Of a stretch of 12,061 bases of DNA, positions 7,227-12,061 are shown in pieces; the first letter of the stretch is position 1; each line of letters opens with the position of its first letter. The stretch comes from Bacteroidia bacterium (GTDB lineage Bacteria > Bacteroidota > Bacteroidia > B-17B0 > Aurantibacillaceae). Under the pieces are notes generated by a model. It ran no database searches, was not told the origin of the DNA, and saw only the letters and a list, made by a program, of their open reading frames with translations. Made by a program: the position numbers and the translations under genes. The stretch is from positions 1 through 12,061 of the forward strand of contig JAOABO010000048.1 of assembly GCA_026418315.1 (NCBI GenBank), given 5' to 3'.

Positions 7227-9677
7227 ATGGAATATTTTTATTCAAAGAGTTTTTATTTAAAGATTATTTTTTCGTTAATATCAATCAAAAAACCTCTTTA
7301 TAAACAAACCTGTTTGTTTGCTTGCTATGCATTCACTTATTATGTTGTTTTTTTTAATTCCACTACCTCCAGTGGTCAAACAAAACACAAGGTTATCTAT
7401 GGAAAAGTTACCGATACAGATAATGAAGAAATTCCCGGAGCAATTATTTTATTAGACAAGACGTACAACACAGTTTCAAATTTTGAAGGCAATTATGTTC
7501 TTAAGGTCCCTTATGATATTGACCCCGATAAGCACATAATACAATGCTCTTATGTAGGATACAACACCTTTACAGCCAATATTCTTTTACCTACAACTAA
7601 AGACAGTGTTTTGTTTAATATCCAATTAAATAAAGATAAAAGTTTATTGGAAGAAGTGGTGGTGTCTGCAGGAAAATATGAACAGAATATTACAGACATT
7701 ACAGTCAGTATGGATGTATTAAAACCTTCTTTAATTGAAAATAAAAACACCACACAATTAGACCAAATTATGAATCAAATACCGGGTGTCAATGTGTATG
7801 ATAGCCAAATAAGCATTCGGGGAGGTAGTGGTTTTTCTTATGGCGCAGGTTCGCGCGTACTGATGCTGGTAGATGAAATGCCCATGATTAGTGCTGATGC
7901 CAACGATATAAAATGGAACTATTTGCCGCTTGAAACAACAGAGCAAGTAGAAATCATTAAGGGCTCTGCCTCTGCCCTTTATGGCTCATCTGCCCTGAAT
8001 GGAGTGATCAATTTAAGAACCATGTATGCTAAATCAAAACCATATACCAATGTGATGTTATACACTGGCACCTATGATGCTCCCAGACAACTCAAATACA
8101 AATGGTGGAAGGGAACCTCTCAGTGGCAAAGAGGAGTTAATTTTGCTCATGGAGAAAAAATAGGTAACTGGGATATTGTTATAGGTGGCCATACTTTTTC
8201 TGATGATGGATACAGATATTTGGAAACAGAAGACAGAGCCCGATTAAACACCAACATTAGATATAACTTTAAAAAAGTTCCCGGATTATCTGCGGGAGTT
8301 AATACTAATATGATGAACACCAAAGGTGGTTTGTTTTTTTTATGGCAAAATGCTGACAGTGTTTACATTCCACAAGGAAGAGATATACAAAAATATAACA
8401 ATAACCGCTTTAATATAGACCCTTTTATCAACTATTCTTTTAGAAACAATAAAATTAGTGCAAGAACCCGATATTACCTCACTCAAAACAGAAATAATAA
8501 AAATCAAGAAGCCACTGCAGAACTTTATTACGGAGAACTTCAATATCAAAAAAGATGGAAAAATTACTCTTTTACAGCAGGTACGCTAATAATGTATCAA
8601 CAAGTGTATTCTGACTCTTTATATGGGAGACATACAGGAAAAAACATGGCGGGTTATATTCAATGGGACGGTAATTTTTTTGACAAACTAAATGTATCTG
8701 TTGGAGCAAGAGGAGAATATTACAAAATTGACACAGCATATACTCGTGGCTACTTATCTGATAAGCTAAAAGATTTGCCTTTTCAACCTGTTGTTCGAAT
8801 TGGAATTAATTACAAACTATTTAATTACACTTTTTTAAGAGCGTCATATGGACAGGGATACAGGTTCCCCAGTATTGCAGAAAAATATGTAAGTACCAGT
8901 GTAAGTGCATTAAAAATTTTTCCTAACAACAAATTACAACCTGAAAGAGGATACAGTGCAGAGTTTGGCGTAAAACAAGCCATCAAGTTAGGTCAGTGGA
9001 AAGGGTATGCGGATATTTCTGCTTTTTACATGGAATTCAGAAATATGGTAGAATTTGTTTTTAATATTTATGCTCCCAACGGGCCAACCGGGTTTTGGTT
9101 AAACGATTTACCCTATGCAGGATTTATGTCTCAAAACATTGGAAATGCAAGAATCACAGGAACTGAAATTTCTTTGATGGGAACCGGTAATATTAATAAA
9201 GTAAATGTTACTTTATTATCAGGATATACTTACATAGACCCTGTCATGTTAGGATATAACCCATCAAGAGATACACTTGGTTTACCCGGAGTAAAAACAT
9301 TAAAATATCGCAACAGGCATTTGTTTAAGAATGATATTCAATTAGATTGGAAATTTATCAGCGTAGGATGGAGTACCAGGTATCAAAGTTTTATGGAAAA
9401 CATTGATAGACGATTTATTGAAAGCATTTTCAAAGAATATGGTTTTGACTTACCCATTTTTTACATATTACCAGGACTAAAAGAATATCGGGAAAAAGAA
9501 ATGGCAGGAGGAAAAAAGGGCAACTGGATTCATGATGCACGAATTGGTTTTCAAATCAATAAAAACATGAAAGTATCTTACGTGGTGAATAATGTATTCA
9601 ATGCTGAATACTCCTCTCGCCCAGGAGACGTTCGTCCGCCCCGACAACATTTTGTTCAAATTCAAATTAAAATTTAA
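7227..9677 (+). CDS. TonB-dependent outer-membrane receptor with carboxypeptidase-like N-terminal domain
   Basis: The 816-residue product is a full-length TonB-dependent transporter of the outer membrane, importing a scarce ligand with energy from TonB-ExbBD. The export signal has an unusually long start, with the hydrophobic core near 28-43 before TTSSGQ (46-51). Residues about 56-136 form the carboxypeptidase-regulatory-like beta domain common in Bacteroidota receptors (IYGKVTDTDNEEIPGA). LLEEVVVSAGK (140-150) is the linker with TonB-box-like EVVV. The plug follows at about 155-267, with QIPGVNVYDSQISIRGG (184-200) and IIKGSASALYGSSALNGVI (243-261). The beta-barrel fills the rest, including ASYGQGYRFPSIAEKY (about 537-552) and the last strand near FVQIQIKI. 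It has no SusD partner next to it, so a siderophore, metal complex or vitamin is likelier than a polysaccharide, but the substrate is not visible. The next in-frame ATG is far downstream, which supports this start. Confidence 0.94.
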   Translation: MEYFYSKSFYLKIIFSLISIKKPLYKQTCLFACYAFTYYVVFFNSTTSSGQTKHKVIYGKVTDTDNEEIPGAIILLDKTYNTVSNFEGNYVLKVPYDIDPDKHIIQCSYVGYNTFTANILLPTTKDSVLFNIQLNKDKSLLEEVVVSAGKYEQNITDITVSMDVLKPSLIENKNTTQLDQIMNQIPGVNVYDSQISIRGGSGFSYGAGSRVLMLVDEMPMISADANDIKWNYLPLETTEQVEIIKGSASALYGSSALNGVINLRTMYAKSKPYTNVMLYTGTYDAPRQLKYKWWKGTSQWQRGVNFAHGEKIGNWDIVIGGHTFSDDGYRYLETEDRARLNTNIRYNFKKVPGLSAGVNTNMMNTKGGLFFLWQNADSVYIPQGRDIQKYNNNRFNIDPFINYSFRNNKISARTRYYLTQNRNNKNQEATAELYYGELQYQKRWKNYSFTAGTLIMYQQVYSDSLYGRHTGKNMAGYIQWDGNFFDKLNVSVGARGEYYKIDTAYTRGYLSDKLKDLPFQPVVRIGINYKLFNYTFLRASYGQGYRFPSIAEKYVSTSVSALKIFPNNKLQPERGYSAEFGVKQAIKLGQWKGYADISAFYMEFRNMVEFVFNIYAPNGPTGFWLNDLPYAGFMSQNIGNARITGTEISLMGTGNINKVNVTLLSGYTYIDPVMLGYNPSRDTLGLPGVKTLKYRNRHLFKNDIQLDWKFISVGWSTRYQSFMENIDRRFIESIFKEYGFDLPIFYILPGLKEYREKEMAGGKKGNWIHDARIGFQINKNMKVSYVVNNVFNAEYSSRPGDVRPPRQHFVQIQIKI

Positions 9678-9758
9678 ACTCTTCAATCTTTATTATTTTC
9701 CAGCCCTCCAACCTCTTATCTGTTTTTAACGATATTATCAACTTGCAGATAAAAGTAT

Positions 9759-9766
9759 TATCTTTG
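9759..9766 (+). promoter_or_regulatory. Bacteroidota -7 promoter element for ffh
   Basis: TATCTTTG matches TAnnTTTG, 16 bases before the ATG at 9783. A TTG at 9743-9745 lies only 13 bases upstream, too close for a good -33 element. If used, this promoter probably also drives the restriction-modification genes behind ffh. Confidence 0.5.
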
Positions 9767-9782
9767 ACACCAAAAATTTTCT

Positions 9783-11135
9783 ATGTTTGAAAATCTAACC
9801 GAACGGCTTAATAAAGCATTTCAATTTATCAAAGGTGAAAGCAAAATCAATGAACTGAATATTGCTGAAACCTTAAAAGAAATTCGTCGTGCCTTATTAG
9901 ATGCTGATGTGAATTACGAAGTGGCCAGAGATTTTACAGAAAGAGTAAAGCAAAAAGCACTGGGCCAAGAGGTAGTATCTTCTAAAATTACTGCAGGCCA
10001 GTTACTCGTCAAAATTACGCATGATGAGTTAGTCAATTTAATGGGTGGTAGTAAGGAAGAACTCCATTTAAGTGCCAACCCTTCTGTTGTTTTAATGGCA
10101 GGTTTACAAGGTTCAGGTAAAACTACTTTTGCAGCTAAATTAGCTCATTTCTTAAAAACTAAAAAATCCAAACATCCCTTGCTTATTGCCTGCGATGTAT
10201 ATCGTCCTGCCGCTATTGAACAATTAAAAATACTCGGACAACAAATTAATGTAGAAGTATTCTCTATTCCTAATGAAAAAAATCCAATTAAAATTGCCGA
10301 GCAAGGTATTGCTTATGCAAAAGAAAAACATTATAATGTTGTTATTATAGATACTGCCGGCCGCCTGTCTATTGACGAAGAAATGATGAATGAAATTTCA
10401 TTGATTAAAAACAAAATACACCCTCATGAAATACTATTAGTGGTAGATGCTATGACAGGGCAAGATGCTGTGAATACTGCTAAAACATTTAATGACCGAT
10501 TAAATATAACCGGCGTTATTCTTTCTAAAATGGACGGAGACACCCGGGGTGGTGCCGTATTATCCATTAAAGCCGTTACTAACAAGCCCATCAAATTTAT
10601 TAGTCAGGGAGAAAAATTAGATGCCTTAGATATTTTCTATCCGGAAAGAATGGCCGATAGAATACTGGGCATGGGTGATATTGTTTCTTTGGTAGAAAAA
10701 GCACAACAGGAAATCAGTGAAGAAGAAGCCAGGAAATTTGCCAAAAAAATGGCGAAAAACCAATTGGATTTTGAAGACATACTCACACAAATTCGTATGA
10801 TGAAAAAACTAGGTGGTGTATCTAACATTGCTTCTTTTTTGCCCGGACTATCTGGAATAGCTAAAAACTTAAATACGGAAGAAACCGAAAAAATGATTAA
10901 ACACACAGAAGCCATTATTTTATCAATGACCCCAGAAGAGAGAAAGAAGCCCGAACTTTTAAATCAATCAAGAAAACTCAGAATAGCCACCGGATCAGGC
11001 ACCAATATACAAGAAGTAAATCGAGTAGTAAAAATGCATGATGAAATGAAGAAATTGGCTAAACTACTCAACAACAAAGGCGCTATGGCGCAGATAATGA
11101 AGATGTTTCCAGGTTTAGGAAAAATGATGAATTAG
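9783..11135 (+). CDS. ffh: Signal recognition particle GTPase Ffh (SRP54)
   Basis: The 450-residue product is a complete Ffh. With the 4.5S-type SRP RNA it binds signal sequences emerging from ribosomes and delivers them to FtsY at the membrane. Domain N, a helical bundle, spans about 1-95 (IRRALLDADVN, 34-44). Domain G spans about 100-295, with P-loop GLQGSGKTT (107-115), DVYRPAAIEQL (138-148), DTAGR (190-194), SKMDGDTRGG (248-257) as the guanine-specificity element, and GMGDIVSLVE (296-305). Domain M spans about 310-450, methionine-rich, with the RNA-binding helix SRKLRIATGSG (396-406) and a GLGKMMN end. All key residues are present. Its stop is only four bases before the next gene. No SRP RNA gene is visible nearby. 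Confidence 0.98.
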   Translation: MFENLTERLNKAFQFIKGESKINELNIAETLKEIRRALLDADVNYEVARDFTERVKQKALGQEVVSSKITAGQLLVKITHDELVNLMGGSKEELHLSANPSVVLMAGLQGSGKTTFAAKLAHFLKTKKSKHPLLIACDVYRPAAIEQLKILGQQINVEVFSIPNEKNPIKIAEQGIAYAKEKHYNVVIIDTAGRLSIDEEMMNEISLIKNKIHPHEILLVVDAMTGQDAVNTAKTFNDRLNITGVILSKMDGDTRGGAVLSIKAVTNKPIKFISQGEKLDALDIFYPERMADRILGMGDIVSLVEKAQQEISEEEARKFAKKMAKNQLDFEDILTQIRMMKKLGGVSNIASFLPGLSGIAKNLNTEETEKMIKHTEAIILSMTPEERKKPELLNQSRKLRIATGSGTNIQEVNRVVKMHDEMKKLAKLLNNKGAMAQIMKMFPGLGKMMN

Positions 11136-11139
11136 AAAA

Positions 11140-11787
11140 ATGAATTACAAGAAGGATATTGATATTTTGAAAAAACAACTAAAAAAATTACCCAAGCATT
11201 GGGATGGTAAAGAATGTGTTTTAGAACTAAAAGAACATAACTACAATTGGAAACAGATGGAGTGGTGGGCATTTTATTTTGAGTTCAAATGCATGCAGAT
11301 ACTCAAAGATTATTTTCAAATACCTGGCGATAAATTCAAGAATGTTGTCTTTGACCTGAAGGGAGAAATTAACTGGGATTTCAAAGCATCTGCCATTAAA
11401 ACACATAATTATGACATCATATTAAATGATGTTGAATCTATGCAACAATCTATAAAAAAACATAAATATCATGGCGAAATAATTGCATTATGTGATGTTG
11501 AGTACAACGATGTTAATAGAAGTTTTCAAAAATGGCACACAGAACTAAAAGGAGGAAAGTCAAAATACGAATTAGAAAGAGAATTGAGAACATCTGTTTC
11601 AAGATATAGAAAAACTAAAGCAGAATTAACTGATATAATTTTTTTAATTTTGTCAGAGAAAGATTTAGAAAAACTTTCTACAATGAAACAGGGAAGAAAT
11701 TCCAACGGAAAACCAAGAAAAGAAAAATATATGCTCAATTTGTTAGATTTAGGTGATTTTTATTATGATGAATTAAAGTTTAATTAA
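11140..11787 (+). CDS. Probable type II restriction endonuclease, family not recognised
   Basis: The 215-residue product is soluble, basic and lysine-rich, without signal peptide or membrane helix. I do not recognise its family. The endonuclease call rests mainly on position: one base behind it begins a DPPY-type DNA methyltransferase, and small unrecognised proteins paired this way are usually the cognate nuclease. Supporting sequence is NVVFDLKGEINWDFKASA (68-85): D72, then D80-x-K82 after strand-like residues, fits a PD-(D/E)xK core, with E48 in an upstream helix (EWWAFYFEFK, 41-50) as a possible extra acidic ligand. IIALCDVEYND (114-124) could be a following core strand. The ATG at 11140 lies four bases behind the ffh stop, with no room for its own promoter, so it is probably read and perhaps translationally coupled with ffh. 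It could instead be another accessory subunit of the methylase. Confidence 0.6.
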   Translation: MNYKKDIDILKKQLKKLPKHWDGKECVLELKEHNYNWKQMEWWAFYFEFKCMQILKDYFQIPGDKFKNVVFDLKGEINWDFKASAIKTHNYDIILNDVESMQQSIKKHKYHGEIIALCDVEYNDVNRSFQKWHTELKGGKSKYELERELRTSVSRYRKTKAELTDIIFLILSEKDLEKLSTMKQGRNSNGKPRKEKYMLNLLDLGDFYYDELKFN

Positions 11788-11788
11788 T

Positions 11789-12061
11789 ATGTTTTATAAT
11801 ATTGATTGCATTGAAGGTGCCAGAAAGTATTTGAGTGATAACTCAATAGATTTAATCATTACAGACCCGCCTTATGGCATTGAAGGAGATAAACTACATA
11901 AACACTATAACCGCGACGAGTCAAAGGTTATTGATGGTTATGTTGAAATTCCTAAAGAAGAATATCCTGATTTCACGATAAAATGGATTAAGGAAGCTGA
12001 AAGAGTTTTAAAACCCGGTGGATCTATTTATATTGTCTCCGGTTATACTAACTTAATACAC
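11789..12061 (+). CDS. DNA methyltransferase of the DPPY class (adenine-N6 or cytosine-N4), N-terminal 91 residues only
   Basis: The frame opens with ATG one base behind the endonuclease stop and stays open for 91 codons to the right edge. The start MFYNIDCIEGARKYLSDNSI is typical of small modification methylases. ITDPPYG (24-30) holds catalytic motif IV, which flips and methylates an exocyclic amino group using S-adenosylmethionine. RVLKPGGSIYIVSG (72-85) is the following conserved strand region. Motif IV this near the N-terminus suggests the permuted beta class, with the cofactor motif (FxGxG) and target-recognition region expected beyond the edge. It most likely protects host DNA from the adjacent endonuclease. 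A possible internal -7 word, TAATTTTG (11645-11652) inside the endonuclease gene, could give it separate expression. Target site cannot be read from this part. Confidence 0.92.
   Translation, partial: MFYNIDCIEGARKYLSDNSIDLIITDPPYGIEGDKLHKHYNRDESKVIDGYVEIPKEEYPDFTIKWIKEAERVLKPGGSIYIVSGYTNLIH

Noticed and set aside
9716..9752. Hairpin TTATCTG / CAGATAA between the receptor gene and ffh as a terminator
   Set aside because: The seven-base arms are separated by 23 bases and no T run follows, so it is not a credible rho-independent terminator.
10637..10915. A minus-strand open frame within ffh
   Set aside because: The plus strand there encodes the end of the G domain and the M domain of Ffh without a break; the antisense frame has no supporting signals.
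11645..11652. TAATTTTG as a separate promoter for the methylase gene
   Set aside because: It matches TAnnTTTG but has no -33 partner and lies 137 bases upstream inside coding sequence; such words are frequent in AT-rich DNA. I mention it only as a possibility under the methylase.
11140..12061. Assigning a named restriction system or recognition site
   Set aside because: The endonuclease resembles no enzyme I can name with confidence and the methylase target-recognition region is beyond the window.
1..12061. CRISPR array, tRNA, rRNA, insertion sequence or phage genes
   Set aside because: I saw no regularly spaced direct repeats, cloverleaf-like segment, rRNA-like sequence, transposase motif or terminal inverted repeats while reading both strands.

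Overview
The window looks like chromosomal DNA of a member of the Bacteroidota. It is AT-rich. It carries a very large secreted protein with PKD-type domains and the start of a gliding-motility/type IX secretion C-terminal domain, and a TonB-dependent receptor with the carboxypeptidase-like N-terminal domain typical of this phylum. Several genes have the Bacteroidota -7 promoter word TAnnTTTG just upstream instead of a clear Shine-Dalgarno site. I cannot assign a genus.

Layout. Positions 1-3890 (minus) hold nearly all of a giant cell-surface or secreted protein (1296 complete codons, C-terminus off the left edge); it does not appear as a closed reading frame because its stop lies outside the window. 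Behind its start, 3951-4460 (minus) encodes a small four-helix membrane protein of unknown function. Then come a transaldolase of the small TalC/FSA-like family (4612-5265, plus), a strong bidirectional terminator, and an unrecognised charged 146-residue protein (5328-5768, minus). A gene-free AT-rich stretch of about 226 bp follows, with DnaA-box-like words in helical phase, and then dprA (5995-7110, minus). Divergent from dprA is a TonB-dependent receptor (7227-9677, plus). Next is ffh, the signal recognition particle GTPase (9783-11135, plus). Four bases behind ffh starts an apparent restriction-modification pair: a 215-residue probable endonuclease (11140-11787) and, after one base, the first 91 codons of a DPPY-type DNA methyltransferase cut by the right edge (11789-12061).

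How they fit. Most of the window is unrelated housekeeping and envelope genes in short units: sugar-phosphate metabolism, uptake and protection of transforming DNA, outer-membrane import, and membrane protein targeting. The restriction-modification pair is the accessory part. It seems to be read through from the ffh transcript, since there is no room for a promoter between ffh and the endonuclease. The parts I think most deserve a second look are the endonuclease, whose family I do not recognise, and the dprA-downstream spacer, which could be a replication origin or another DnaA-bound site. I see no CRISPR array, tRNA, rRNA or insertion sequence. I found no clearly new multi-gene system beyond these.
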